In this document: positions 1-8,245 of the stretch, piece by piece
How positions within the stretch are numbered: position 1 is the stretch's first letter
Layout: each line of letters starts with the position of its first letter
NCBI GenBank assembly: GCA_942491185.1
Contig: CALOAB010000018.1
Location: forward strand, 62,001-126,000
DNA length: 64,000 nucleotides
DNA from: SLRI01 sp942491185
GTDB taxonomy: Bacteria; Pseudomonadota; Alphaproteobacteria; Geminicoccales; Geminicoccaceae
Direction of reading: 5' to 3'
Program-made: the position numbers and the translations under genes
Notes under the pieces: model-generated
What the model saw: the letters and a program-made list of their open reading frames with translations, nothing else
What the model was told of the DNA's origin: nothing
Databases searched by the model: none

Positions 1-1
1 G

Positions 2-967
2 GGCCTGCGCGGCGCCGGCGGTCACCTCCTGGATGGCGCCGGCGAGCGCTTCATGCACCGCTACGACGCCAAGGAGGAGCGGGCCACCCGCGACATCGTC
101 AGCCGCGCCATGTTCGAGGAGATGCGCGCCGGCCGCACCGGCGCCAATGGCGGGCTCTTCATCACCATGCGCCATCTCGATGCCGCCATGGTCAAACGCG
201 ACTTCAAGGGCATGGTCGATCGCTGCCGCGATGTCGGCTTCGACCTCGTCTCGGGCCTCGTCGAGGTGGTGCCGACCGCGCACTACATGATGGGCGGCGT
301 CGCCTTCGCGCCCGACTGCCGGACCGCCCTTCCCGGCCTGTTCGCCGCCGGCGAGGACACCGGCGGCGTGCACGGCGCCAATCGCCTGGGCGGCAATGGC
401 GTGGCCAACTCGACCGTCTTCGGCGGCATCGCCGGCGACGCCATGGCGGACTGGGTGCCGAAGGAAGGCGTGCTCGCCGAGCCGGACCCGGCTGCCGTCG
501 ACACCGCCGTTGCGCGTGCGCTTCGACCCCTGGAGCAGCAAGCGGGCGATCTGAACAGCATTCGCGAGCGGCTCTACCAGCTGATGTGGGACGAGGTCGG
601 CATCATCCGCTCGGGCGATGGTTTGCGCGCCGCCGCTGCCGAGCTTGGCGCGCTCGAAGCCCAGCTCCAGGCGACGGGCGTCGCCGGCGCCGACCGCCGC
701 TTCAACCTCACCTGGCAGGACTGGCTCAACCTCGAGAGCCAGCTCCTGGTCAGCCGTGCCGTTTGCGCCGCGGCGCTCGCCCGTGACGACTCCCGGGGTG
801 CGCATTTCCGCACCGATTTCCCGACCGCCGGCGCGCTCGACCAATCGGCGAACACCGTCACGCGACTGGACGACGGCCGCATCGAGGTGACGACGCGACC
901 GGTCGATTTCACCCATGTCCGCCCGGGCGACTCGCTCATCGACCCCGCCCAAACGGCCGCGGAGTAG
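2..967 (+). CDS. FAD-dependent fumarate reductase/succinate dehydrogenase-type flavoprotein, C-terminal part
   Basis: The reading frame is open from the window edge, so the N-terminal FAD-binding half lies outside and only about 321 residues are present. The FAD/substrate motif GGVHGANRLGGNGVANS is intact, preceded by TAHYMMGG, which carries the substrate-binding His of the SdhA/FrdA/L-aspartate oxidase superfamily. The rest is the helical C-terminal domain. The stop is four bases before the fumarase alpha start, so the three genes form one operon. By family it would oxidise or reduce a C4-type acid with FAD. Whether it is a true fumarate reductase, an aspartate-oxidase relative or a substrate-specific dehydrogenase cannot be told without the N-terminus and any iron-sulfur partner. 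Confidence 0.85.
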   Translation, partial: GLRGAGGHLLDGAGERFMHRYDAKEERATRDIVSRAMFEEMRAGRTGANGGLFITMRHLDAAMVKRDFKGMVDRCRDVGFDLVSGLVEVVPTAHYMMGGVAFAPDCRTALPGLFAAGEDTGGVHGANRLGGNGVANSTVFGGIAGDAMADWVPKEGVLAEPDPAAVDTAVARALRPLEQQAGDLNSIRERLYQLMWDEVGIIRSGDGLRAAAAELGALEAQLQATGVAGADRRFNLTWQDWLNLESQLLVSRAVCAAALARDDSRGAHFRTDFPTAGALDQSANTVTRLDDGRIEVTTRPVDFTHVRPGDSLIDPAQTAAE

Positions 968-971
968 GCCA

Positions 972-1925
972 ATGCCGACCCTGGAGAAGACCCGCGCGAT
1001 TCCGGCCCAGACCATCGAGGCCGCCGGGCTCGAGATCATGAAGAAGGCCGCGATCGAGATCCCGCGCGACTATCTCGACGGCATCAAGGCCATGCAGGAG
1101 ACCGAGCAGAACGAGCTGTCGCGCTTCGTGCTCCAGGCCATGGTCGAGAACTGGGAGGTGGCGGAGGAGGACCGCCGTGCGATGTGCGCCGACACGGGCC
1201 TGCCCCGCTACTACGTCAAGGCCGGCAACGAGGCGGTGATCGAGGGCGGCTTCGTCGCCCTGGAGCGAGCACTGCGCAGTGCGACGGCCCGCGCCACCCA
1301 CGACATCCCGCTTCGCCCCAATCGCGTCCATCCGCTGACCCGCAAGGACAACAACAACAATGTCGGCATCCTGGCCCCGGAGATCGAGTACAGCTTCGAG
1401 CCCGGCTGCGACTGGCTCGACATCACCACGGTGCACAAGGGCGGCCTCTTCGGCACCGACTACCGCATGCTGTTCCCGGGCGACGGCATCGAGGGCATCA
1501 AGCGCTTCTTCCTCGACGTCTTGATGCAGTTCGGCAGGCGCGGCCTCGCCTGCCAGCCGGCCATTGTCGGCGTCGGCCTCGGCGGGTCGAAGGACACCTG
1601 CATGGTCATCGGCAAGCAGGCCGCCTGCCTCAGGCCCGTGGGCTCGAGCCACCCCGACCCGGAGGTGGCCAAGCTCGAGGCCGAGCTCAAGGAGATCGGC
1701 AACACCATCGGCATGGGGCCGATGGGCTTCGTCGGCTCGTCCATGGTCGTCGACTGCCATGTCGAGATCGCTTTTGCGCATACCGGCGGCATGCCGATGA
1801 GCGTGCACACCTTCTGCCTGTCGTCGCGCCGCGCCACCGCCCGCATCCACAGCGACGGGCGCGTCGACTACCGCACCGATCCCATGTGGTTCACCGACCA
1901 CCACCGGCGGGAGGGCGTCGAATGA
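972..1925 (+). CDS. Class I fumarase / tartrate dehydratase alpha subunit
   Basis: A 317-residue protein, the usual size for the separate alpha subunit of two-subunit class I hydro-lyases (fumarate hydratase, L(+)-tartrate dehydratase). These use an oxygen-sensitive [4Fe-4S] cluster to add or remove water on C4 acids. The segment CADTGLPRYYVK supplies the first cluster cysteine; further Cys residues occur in GLACQP and SKDTCMV. The repeat NNNNVG and the stretch GLGGSKDTC are typical of the family. The start ATG at 972 follows the flavoprotein stop by four bases, and the end overlaps the beta subunit start by four bases (ATGA), so translation is probably coupled. Sequence alone does not separate fumarase from tartrate dehydratase; the transporter next door suggests a catabolic role. 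Confidence 0.88.
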   Translation: MPTLEKTRAIPAQTIEAAGLEIMKKAAIEIPRDYLDGIKAMQETEQNELSRFVLQAMVENWEVAEEDRRAMCADTGLPRYYVKAGNEAVIEGGFVALERALRSATARATHDIPLRPNRVHPLTRKDNNNNVGILAPEIEYSFEPGCDWLDITTVHKGGLFGTDYRMLFPGDGIEGIKRFFLDVLMQFGRRGLACQPAIVGVGLGGSKDTCMVIGKQAACLRPVGSSHPDPEVAKLEAELKEIGNTIGMGPMGFVGSSMVVDCHVEIAFAHTGGMPMSVHTFCLSSRRATARIHSDGRVDYRTDPMWFTDHHRREGVE

Positions 1926-2590
1926 GCGGCCTCAAGGAGGTCCGGCTCAAGATCCCGGTCAGCCATGACGATCTGGCGGCCTTGGAGATCGGCACCGTCG
2001 TCTACCTGGACGGTCTCGTCTACACGGGCCGCGAAGGGCTCTACAAACGGCTGATCGACGACGGCGTTGCGCCCCCGGTCGACCTGGCTTCGCTCTCCAA
2101 CGTCAATTTCCACTGCTCGCCCGCCGCCAGCGTCGAGGCAGACGGCAGCTACCGCGTGGGTGCGGTGACCGCGACGGCCAGCTTCCGCTTCAGCCGCTGG
2201 CTCACCAAGTGGTTCGCGCTCTCCGGGGCCAAGGTGATCATCGGCAAGGGCGGCATGTCGGAAGCCGACTACAAGGAGCACTTCGTGCCCAACGGTGCCG
2301 TCTACCTCACCACCGTCGGCTACGGCACCGGGGCACTCCTCGGCCGCGGCGTCAAGCGGGTGAAGGACGTCTACTGGCTGGACGAGATGGGCATCGCCCA
2401 GGCGCTCTGGGTCTTCGAGGTCGAGAAGTTCGGCCCCTTCCTGGTCGAGAGCGACCTCAAAGGCAACGGCCTCTTCGAGCGCGAGGGCCGGCTGATCAAC
2501 GAGCGCACCCAGCACCTCTATGACGGCCTCCGCCAGCCAGCACTCCGCCGCTACGGCGAGACCATCTCGCGCAACGACGAGGTGATCTAG
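1922..2590 (+). CDS. Class I fumarase / tartrate dehydratase beta subunit
   Basis: A 222-residue beta subunit that pairs with the upstream alpha subunit to complete the hydro-lyase active site. Diagnostic parts are GTVVYLDGLVYTGREGLYK near residue 25-45, NVNFHCSPA, the catalytic loop SGAKVIIGKGGM, and the C-terminal DEMGIAQALWVFEVE. Its ATG overlaps the alpha stop (ATGA), which fixes the start. The stop codon TAG lies inside the left arm of a 12-base inverted repeat (2587-2713) whose right arm carries the stop of the convergent tctA gene. Function as fumarate or tartrate hydro-lyase comes from family knowledge; the physiological substrate is an inference from neighbours. Confidence 0.88.
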   Translation: MSGLKEVRLKIPVSHDDLAALEIGTVVYLDGLVYTGREGLYKRLIDDGVAPPVDLASLSNVNFHCSPAASVEADGSYRVGAVTATASFRFSRWLTKWFALSGAKVIIGKGGMSEADYKEHFVPNGAVYLTTVGYGTGALLGRGVKRVKDVYWLDEMGIAQALWVFEVEKFGPFLVESDLKGNGLFEREGRLINERTQHLYDGLRQPALRRYGETISRNDEVI

Positions 2591-2713
2591 AGCACTCTCA
2601 GCGTGACCGCATACGTCGTCAGGCTGCGGACGATCGGTGCTCACGTAGGTTGGCTACGCTGCGCGCCGATCGCCTTGCCTTCCTCGTCTGCAATCAACCT
2701 AAGAGTGCTCTAG
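2587..2713. repeat. Intergenic element bounded by a perfect 12-base inverted repeat
   Basis: The arms CTAGAGCACTCT (2587-2598) and AGAGTGCTCTAG (2702-2713) are exact reverse complements about 103 bases apart. They enclose a further imperfect hairpin (2631-2672). Each arm contains the TAG stop codon of one of the two convergent genes, so the element sits exactly between them and supplies both ends. Its outline resembles the short TAGAGCA-bounded palindromic repeats common between genes in alphaproteobacteria, but only one copy is visible here and the family assignment is a guess. It probably also helps end transcription in both directions. Confidence 0.6.
2631..2672. terminator. Imperfect hairpin between convergent genes
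   Basis: CGATCGG (2631-2637) pairs with CCGATCG (2666-2672), and inside it CGTAG (2644-2648) pairs with CTACG (2654-2658) around a five-base loop. There is no U-tract, so it is not a textbook intrinsic terminator. Its place between two convergent operons makes a bidirectional transcription barrier plausible. Confidence 0.4.
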
Positions 2714-4240
2714 CCCTTCAGCCGGGCGCGAACTCGGGCGCCGAGCCCTTGCCGCCAGCGGCGATAGGCCGGCACCTGGGCCAGGATGGTGAGCACGATC
2801 GCGAGGATCAGGATGACGCTCACCGGCCGGGTGAAGAACGCCGACGGATCGCCCTTGCCGACCATCAAGGCACGCCTGAGGTTCTCGTCCGCCATGGGCC
2901 CGAGGATCACGCCGATCACCAAAGGCGCAATCGGGTAGCCCATCTCGGTCAGCACGTAGGCGATGAGCCCGACGGCCACCATGAGGTAGAGATTGGTGAT
3001 GTTGAGGCCGAGCGAGTAGGAGCCGAGCACCGCCAGGAGGGCGACGATCGGCAGGAAGAGCGTGGCGGGGACGTTCAGGAGCTTGACCACCTGGCGCGCC
3101 AGCAGGATGCCGTTGAGCCACATCGCGGCCGAGGCCAGGACCATGATGGCGGCGAGCTCGAGGAGGAAGGTCGGCCGCTCGATCGAGAGCATCGGGCCCG
3201 GCGTCAGCCCCTGCAGCATCAAGGCACCGAGCAGCATGACGGCCGGCGGGCTGCCGGGGATGCCAAGCGTGGTGAGCGGGATGAGGGCACCACCGATGCA
3301 GGCATTGTTGGCCGTCTCGGCCGAGATCAGGCCCGCTGGCTCGCCCTTGCCGAAGCGCTCGGGCGTGGCCGAGCCGTTCTTCGCCGCACCGTAGGAGACC
3401 CAGCCGGCGATATCCTCACCGACACCCGGCACGGCGCCAATGCCGACACCGATCAGGGCCGAGCGGACGATGTGCCGCCCATTGGCGATGATGGTGCGAA
3501 AGTCGGGCACGACCCGGCCGATATCCTGCAGGGCCCCCAGTGGCGCCTGCTCGCGCAGCGTCTTGATGATCTGCGGGATGGCGAAGGCGCCGATCAGCAC
3601 CGGCACCACCTCGATGCCGGAATCGAGCACCGAGAGGTCGAAGGTGTAGCGCGGGTAGAACATCAGCTTGTCGCGGCCGACCGTGGCCAAGGCCAGGCCG
3701 AGAAAGCCCGCGATCCAGCCCTTGATCACCAGATCGGGGCTGGTCAGCGAGCCCGAGATGATGATCCCGAAAAGCGCCAGGAGGAAGAACTCGTAAGAGG
3801 TGAACTGCAGCGCCAGCTCGACGATCAAGGGCGCGCTCAAGACCAGCGCCAGCATGCCCAGCACCGTGCCGAGAAACGATGCCGTGGTGGTGAGCCCGAG
3901 CGCCCGGCCGCCGGCACCCTGACTGGGCCAGCGGGTAGCCGTCCATGGCCGAGGCGGCCGAGGCCGCGGTGCCCGGGATGTTCAAGAGAATGGCAGGATA
4001 CGAGCCGCCATAGATGGCGCCCACATAGAGCGAGATCAGCGCCACCAGCGCCACATCGAGCGAGAAGCCATAAGTGAGCGTGGCGAGCAGCCCGACGCCC
4101 AGGGTCGCGGTCAGGCCCGGCAAGGCGCCGAAGACGATGCCCATCAGGCTCGAGCCCATGAGCACGACGACGATCGTCGGCTGGCTCAAGAGGTGGACGA
4201 TGGCGGCGAAGAAGCCCTGCAGCTGGTCGAGCACCGCCAT
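2710..4240 (-). pseudogene. tctA: tctA: tripartite tricarboxylate transporter large membrane subunit, frameshifted
   Basis: Full length would be about 509 residues, normal for TctA, the large multi-span permease of the TTT family that works with TctB and the periplasmic receptor TctC. The N-terminal part (about 105 residues, including GALPGLTATLGVGLL and YGGSYPAILLNIPGTAASAASAMDGYPLAQ) is in one frame. The rest, from GGRALGLTTTASFLG onward, is in another. One surplus base at 3922 (minus strand reads CAG-T-CAG) accounts for the shift; removing it joins both halves into a normal TctA. Three bases separate it from tctB. It is either a recent pseudogene or an assembly error. If the frame really is broken, the transporter should not work. 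Confidence 0.85.
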
Positions 4241-4243
4241 CGC

Positions 4244-4996
4244 TCAGCTGGCCGCCCGAAGCGCGTAGCGCAGCGTGTCGAGCGCCACGACGATCACCCC
4301 CTCGCGCGGCAGCGGCACCAGCAGGAAGAACTTGAAGACGGCGGTCAGGATGAACGGGGTCAGGACCGAGACGCCGATGCATTGCCGCAGCTTGCGGCGG
4401 TCCTCGCTCTTGCCGCGCGTCTGAAACCAGGTGGCGAGCATGACGACGGCAAGCGTGCCGAGCAGCACGCCGTCGACCAGAAACGCTTCCGTCGAGCGCG
4501 GCGCCGGGGTCCAGCCGAGCAGCGCCATCGCCACGACGCCAAGCGCCGAGCCGAAATAGACCAAGAGCACGATCCGCGACGACGCCCGATTGCCACCGTG
4601 AAAGACGGTCGTGAACGCGAAGAGGAAGAATGCGGCGGCAACAACGAAATCGATCCGCGGCACGAAGGCGAAGACGAAGGCCACGATCAGCCCGGCAATC
4701 AACAGCACATCCATGCCGCCGGGCTTGGCCTCGGATCGGCCAAACGCCGCCGTCGCGGCACCGGACCGAAGGGCTCCCGCCAGCAGCACCAGCGCCAGAA
4801 CGCCGAGGCTGCCGGCGACGATCAGCGGGAACAGGGCCGGCGAGACGTACCAGGCGTTGCGCACCCCGGCATAGGTGCCGCGCAAGGGAAACTGCAGGGC
4901 ACCACCGATCATCGCGGCCGCGAGGACGAGCAGGATCAGGCTGGTCCAAAGATCGGCGACACGCCTGGCCGGCGGCTGCTCGAGGTCGGCGGTCAT
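4244..4996 (-). CDS. tctB: TctB: tripartite tricarboxylate transporter small membrane subunit
   Basis: A 250-residue hydrophobic protein with several predicted membrane segments, for example LWTSLILLVLAAAMIGGALQ near residues 16-35. A periplasmic loop with GTYAGVRNAWYVSPALFP follows, the N-terminal pattern common in TctB proteins (first helix, then a loop reading into SPxxFP). It lies between tctC and tctA in the standard gene order and ends three bases before tctA. In the TTT family TctB is the small, poorly conserved permease subunit. It is longer than the common 150-residue form because it carries extra C-terminal helices. Identification rests on context and topology more than on motifs. 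Confidence 0.8.
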   Translation of the reverse strand: MTADLEQPPARRVADLWTSLILLVLAAAMIGGALQFPLRGTYAGVRNAWYVSPALFPLIVAGSLGVLALVLLAGALRSGAATAAFGRSEAKPGGMDVLLIAGLIVAFVFAFVPRIDFVVAAAFFLFAFTTVFHGGNRASSRIVLLVYFGSALGVVAMALLGWTPAPRSTEAFLVDGVLLGTLAVVMLATWFQTRGKSEDRRKLRQCIGVSVLTPFILTAVFKFFLLVPLPREGVIVVALDTLRYALRAAS

Positions 4997-5080
4997 GAGC
5001 TCTCCGTCGAGAAAGCGTCAGACATGGGCTTGGCGCCCGGCCGCAACGGCCCGGCGCCAAGCCTCAGTTCGAAACGACGC

Positions 5081-6088
5081 TCAGTTGGGCTCGGGAATGC
5101 CGAGCGTTGCCGGATCGACCGAAGCCGCACCGAGCTCCTGCAGCGTCCAGGCGAAGAGCGATTCGAGGCGCGCGAATTCCTCTTTCGCGGCATCGCCGGA
5201 GGCGCCCGAGGCCTCGTAGTAGTTCTCGGCCAGCCACGACTGCACCTTCTCGCTCGCCATGGCGGCATCGAACGCCTCGGTGAGCGTCGCCTTCACGTCA
5301 TCGGGCGCGCTGTCGAGCACGGCGAAGCCGATGGCCTGCTTGATCGGCAGATGCTCGGTCAGCGAGGGATAGGCATCGAAGGCCGAGGGAATGCTGCCGA
5401 CGCCCTCCAGCTCCATGGCCCCCGGCACCAGCATGGCGAGCGGCCGCAGCCTGCCGGCGCGCAGCAATTGCTGCTGCTCGGCGACCGAGGTCACGACGAT
5501 CTGCACCTCGCCGGCAACGGCCGCGTTCTGCGCCGGCGCCGAGCCGTCATAGGGGATGTAGTTGAAGGTCGCCTCGGTGCCCTTCTCGAGCGCCAGGAGG
5601 TTGAGGTGGTGGATCGAGCCTGCAGCACTGGCACCGGCCGGGATCGAGCCGGGGTCGGCCTTGGCCGCGTCGATCAGCTCGTCGAGCGTTTGCCAGGGCG
5701 CGTCGGCCGAAACGGAGATCAGGTCCGGCGAGCCGCCGACGATGAACGGGTACCAGACCTCCATGCGCTGGTCCCAGCCGCCCTGCACGCCTGCCGTGAC
5801 GACGGACTCGGAGATACCAGCCAGCGTGTAGCCGTCGGCCGGCTGGTCGAAGACGTAGCTCATGCCGACCGAGCCGCCGACGCCGCCTGGCCGGTTGGTG
5901 ACGTTGATCCTGACCGGCAGCTGCTCCTGCATCTCGGCCATGATCAGGCGGTTGGCGGTGTCCGTGCCGCCGCCGGCGGACCAGACCACGACATTGGTGA
6001 GGTCACGGGTCGGGTAGTCCTGGGCCATGGCCGGCCCGATGACGAGCGCCGTCGCGAGCCCGACGGCGACAGTGGTGATCTTGCGCAT
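5081..6088 (-). CDS. tctC: TctC/Bug-family periplasmic solute receptor
   Basis: A 335-residue protein with a clear Sec signal peptide (residues 1-22, ending in PAMAQ) followed by DYPTRDLTNVVVWSAGGGTD, the Bug-family ligand loop start. Another Bug landmark is NRPGGVGGSVGMSYVFDQPADGYTL. Bug receptors bind carboxylated solutes such as citrate, tartrate or aromatic acids and hand them to TctA/TctB. It is the first gene of the minus-strand tct operon. The 132-base gap to the divergent SMP-30 gene holds two inverted repeats that look like regulator sites. The ligand cannot be read from sequence; the fumarase/tartrate dehydratase genes hint at a hydroxylated dicarboxylate. Confidence 0.87.
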   Translation of the reverse strand: MRKITTVAVGLATALVIGPAMAQDYPTRDLTNVVVWSAGGGTDTANRLIMAEMQEQLPVRINVTNRPGGVGGSVGMSYVFDQPADGYTLAGISESVVTAGVQGGWDQRMEVWYPFIVGGSPDLISVSADAPWQTLDELIDAAKADPGSIPAGASAAGSIHHLNLLALEKGTEATFNYIPYDGSAPAQNAAVAGEVQIVVTSVAEQQQLLRAGRLRPLAMLVPGAMELEGVGSIPSAFDAYPSLTEHLPIKQAIGFAVLDSAPDDVKATLTEAFDAAMASEKVQSWLAENYYEASGASGDAAKEEFARLESLFAWTLQELGAASVDPATLGIPEPN

Positions 6089-6123
6089 GGTTTGCCCCCC
6101 TTGTTGCGCTCACGTACCGTTCG

Positions 6124-6166
6124 ATCGCATCCGACACGGGCGAGATGCTTGATTATCGGATGCGAT
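6124..6166. promoter_or_regulatory. 11-base perfect inverted repeat in the tctC / SMP-30 divergent region
   Basis: ATCGCATCCGA at 6124-6134 and TCGGATGCGAT at 6156-6166 are exact reverse complements separated by 21 bases. They lie in the only intergenic region that could control both the tct operon and the SMP-30-oxidoreductase-GntR operon. The arms may act as paired half sites for the local GntR regulator (8246-8938), which is an inference from position. Confidence 0.5.
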
Positions 6167-6178
6167 TCAGTATGCCTT

Positions 6179-6190
6179 TACGTATACGTA
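6179..6190. promoter_or_regulatory. Palindrome TACGTATACGTA, candidate GntR/FadR-type operator
   Basis: This 12-base perfect palindrome is centred on GTATAC. FadR-subfamily GntR regulators bind short GT...AC palindromes, so it fits the regulator encoded at the end of the divergent operon. It sits 30 bases upstream of the SMP-30 start. Confidence 0.45.
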
Positions 6191-6220
6191 GATCCGCTGA
6201 CACGTCAATGTGAAAGACCG

Positions 6221-7222
6221 ATGCTGAGCCTCTCGAACCTGACGACCCGGGGCACCGGGCTGGTCCGCCCCGAATGTGTGCTGGCACACCGCTCGGGCCT
6301 GCTGTTCGCCGCCGACTGGACCGACCAGGGCGGCGTTTCGATCGTCACCCCGTCTGGCCGCGTGATCCGCCATCTGGCCAAGAGCCCACCGCGCCACCTG
6401 CGCCCCAACGGCATCGCGCTCGAGCCCGGCGGCAGCTTTCTCCTGGCCGAGCTGGGCGCCGAGACCGGTGGTATCTGGCGATTGCTGCCCGATGGCGGCG
6501 TCGAGACCGTGCTGCTCGAGATCGACGGCAAGGCGCTGCCGCCTGCGAACTATGTCCATCTCGACGATGCCGGGCGGCTCTGGGTCACTGTCAGCACCCG
6601 CCACCAGCCCCGCCATGCGGCGGCGCGACCAGACGTCGCCGACGGCTTCATCATTCTCGTCGAGAACGACCGCGCCCGGATCGTCGCTGACGGGCTCGGC
6701 TACACCAATGAATGCCTCGTCTCGCCGGACGGCGCCTGGCTCTACGTCAACGAGACCTTCGGCCGGCGGCTCAGTCGGTTTCGCATCGCAGGCGACGGGC
6801 TGGGCCAGCGCCAGACGGTCGCCACGTTCGGCCACGGCACCTACCCCGACGGCCTCACCTTCGATGTCGAGGGCGGCATCTGGATCACCAGCATCGTCAG
6901 CAACCGCGTCATCCGCGTGACGCCCGACGGCCAGCAGACGCTGATGCTGGAGGACGCCGATGCTGGGCATGTCGAGGCCGTCGAGAGCGCCTACCTTGCA
7001 GGCCGCCTGGAGCGGGCGCTGCTCGACCGCCCTCCCGCTGGCCCCTTGAAGAACATCTCGAGCCTGGCCTTCACCGGCGACAAGCGCCGCACGCTCTGCC
7101 TCGGCTGCCTGCTCGGCGACCGGTTGATGCTGATCGACGGGCCGGTGGCCGGCGCCGAGCCCGTGCACTGGCGCTTCGATCTCGGCGCGCTCGAGGCCTA
7201 TTTCGTCGGCACGGAGGCATGA
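6221..7222 (+). CDS. SMP-30/gluconolactonase/LRE-family protein
   Basis: A 333-residue beta-propeller of the SMP-30/gluconolactonase family, which are metal-dependent lactone hydrolases. Family landmarks are RPECVLAHRSGLLFAADW at the start, RPNGIALEPGG, NYVHLDDAGRLWVTVSTR, YTNECLVSPDGAWLYVNET, and GTYPDGLTFDVEGGIWITS. Acidic and Asn residues in these blades are the usual metal ligands. There is no signal peptide, so it is likely cytoplasmic. The next gene overlaps it by four bases (ATGA). The start at 6221 is preceded only by a weak GAAAG site. With the neighbouring oxidoreductase it could open a lactone made by oxidation of a sugar or sugar acid; this is inference. Confidence 0.82.
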   Translation: MLSLSNLTTRGTGLVRPECVLAHRSGLLFAADWTDQGGVSIVTPSGRVIRHLAKSPPRHLRPNGIALEPGGSFLLAELGAETGGIWRLLPDGGVETVLLEIDGKALPPANYVHLDDAGRLWVTVSTRHQPRHAAARPDVADGFIILVENDRARIVADGLGYTNECLVSPDGAWLYVNETFGRRLSRFRIAGDGLGQRQTVATFGHGTYPDGLTFDVEGGIWITSIVSNRVIRVTPDGQQTLMLEDADAGHVEAVESAYLAGRLERALLDRPPAGPLKNISSLAFTGDKRRTLCLGCLLGDRLMLIDGPVAGAEPVHWRFDLGALEAYFVGTEA

Positions 7223-8244
7223 GCAGGCTCCGGGTCGCCACCATCGGTGCTGGCTATTTCAGCGCCTTTCACCATGACGCCTGGACCCGCATCCCCGAGG
7301 TCGAGCTGGTCGCCGTCTGCGATGCCGATGCCGGCAAGGCAGAGGCTTATGCCGAGCGCTTCCAGATCGCCCAGACCTTCACCGATGCCGCCACCATGCT
7401 GGATGCGATCGGCCCCGATCTGGTCGATATCGCGACGCCGCCGGCAACGCACCTGGCGCTCATCAAGGAGACCACGTCACGCCGCCTGCCGACCATCTGC
7501 CAGAAGGCCTTCTGCCGCTCGCTCGACGAGGCCGAGACGGCCGTGGGCCTCGCCGACGCCGCGGACACGCTGCTCGTCGTGCACGAGAACTTCCGCTTCC
7601 AGCCCTGGCACATGGAGCTGAAGCGCCAGCTCGATGCCGGGCGGATCGGCGAGCTCTACCAGGTCAGCTTTCGCCTGCGTCCCGGCGACGGCCAGGGTCC
7701 GCGCGCCTATCTCGATCGCCAACCCTACTTCCAGCAGATGGAGCGCTTTCTCGTCCACGAGACCGCCATCCACCTGATCGACGTGTTTCGCTACTTGCTG
7801 GGCGAGCCCGAGAGCGTCATGGCCCGCCTCACCCGCCTCAACCCGGCGATCCAGGGCGAGGATGCGGGCGTCATGCTGTTCGAGTTCGAAGGCAACCGCC
7901 GCGCGCTCTTCGACGGCAACCGACTGGTCGATCATGTCGCCCAGAACCGCCGCCTCACCATGGGTGAGCTGCTCGCCGAGGGTGCTGCCGGCGTGATCAG
8001 GCTGGACGGCGACGGCCGCCTCTTCCATCGTGCGTTCGGCAGCAACGAGGAAGAACCCATCAGCTACGATTGGCAAGACCAGGGCTTTGCCGGCGACAGC
8101 GTCCACGCCTTTCAGCGTCACGTGGTCGATCATCTCCTGGGCCGAGGCGCCATCGCCAGCCTCGCCAGCGACTACCTCGCCAATCTCAGGATCGAGGAAG
8201 CCGTCTATCGCGCCTCGGCCGAGGGCCGCCTGGTGACCCTCTGA
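7219..8244 (+). CDS. Gfo/Idh/MocA-family NAD(P)-dependent oxidoreductase
   Basis: A 341-residue enzyme with an N-terminal Rossmann fold (IGAGYFS at residues 9-15, acidic end of beta-2 at VAVCDAD) and the C-terminal Gfo/Idh/MocA alpha/beta domain. The usual EKP motif is altered to CQKAF, keeping the lysine. ENFRFQPWH and HETAIHLIDVFRYLLG are typical substrate-domain pieces. Family members oxidise hydroxyl groups of sugars, inositols and sugar acids. It overlaps the SMP-30 gene by four bases and is one base from the GntR gene, so the three are one operon. A dehydrogenase plus lactonase pairing is a common catabolic arrangement. The substrate is unknown. Confidence 0.82.
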   Translation: MSRLRVATIGAGYFSAFHHDAWTRIPEVELVAVCDADAGKAEAYAERFQIAQTFTDAATMLDAIGPDLVDIATPPATHLALIKETTSRRLPTICQKAFCRSLDEAETAVGLADAADTLLVVHENFRFQPWHMELKRQLDAGRIGELYQVSFRLRPGDGQGPRAYLDRQPYFQQMERFLVHETAIHLIDVFRYLLGEPESVMARLTRLNPAIQGEDAGVMLFEFEGNRRALFDGNRLVDHVAQNRRLTMGELLAEGAAGVIRLDGDGRLFHRAFGSNEEEPISYDWQDQGFAGDSVHAFQRHVVDHLLGRGAIASLASDYLANLRIEEAVYRASAEGRLVTL

Positions 8245-8245
8245 G

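Noticed and set aside
2650..4077. Plus-strand open frame opposite tctA
   Set aside because: Composition is typical of antisense frames in GC-rich DNA (Arg, Gln, His, Asp), and the tctA frame on the other strand explains the region.
4193..6220. Very long plus-strand open frame opposite tctB and tctC, running into the SMP-30 gene
   Set aside because: Its first part is a high-GC shadow of tctB/tctC with Arg/Gln/His-rich composition. Only the section from ATG 6221 has SMP-30 motifs.
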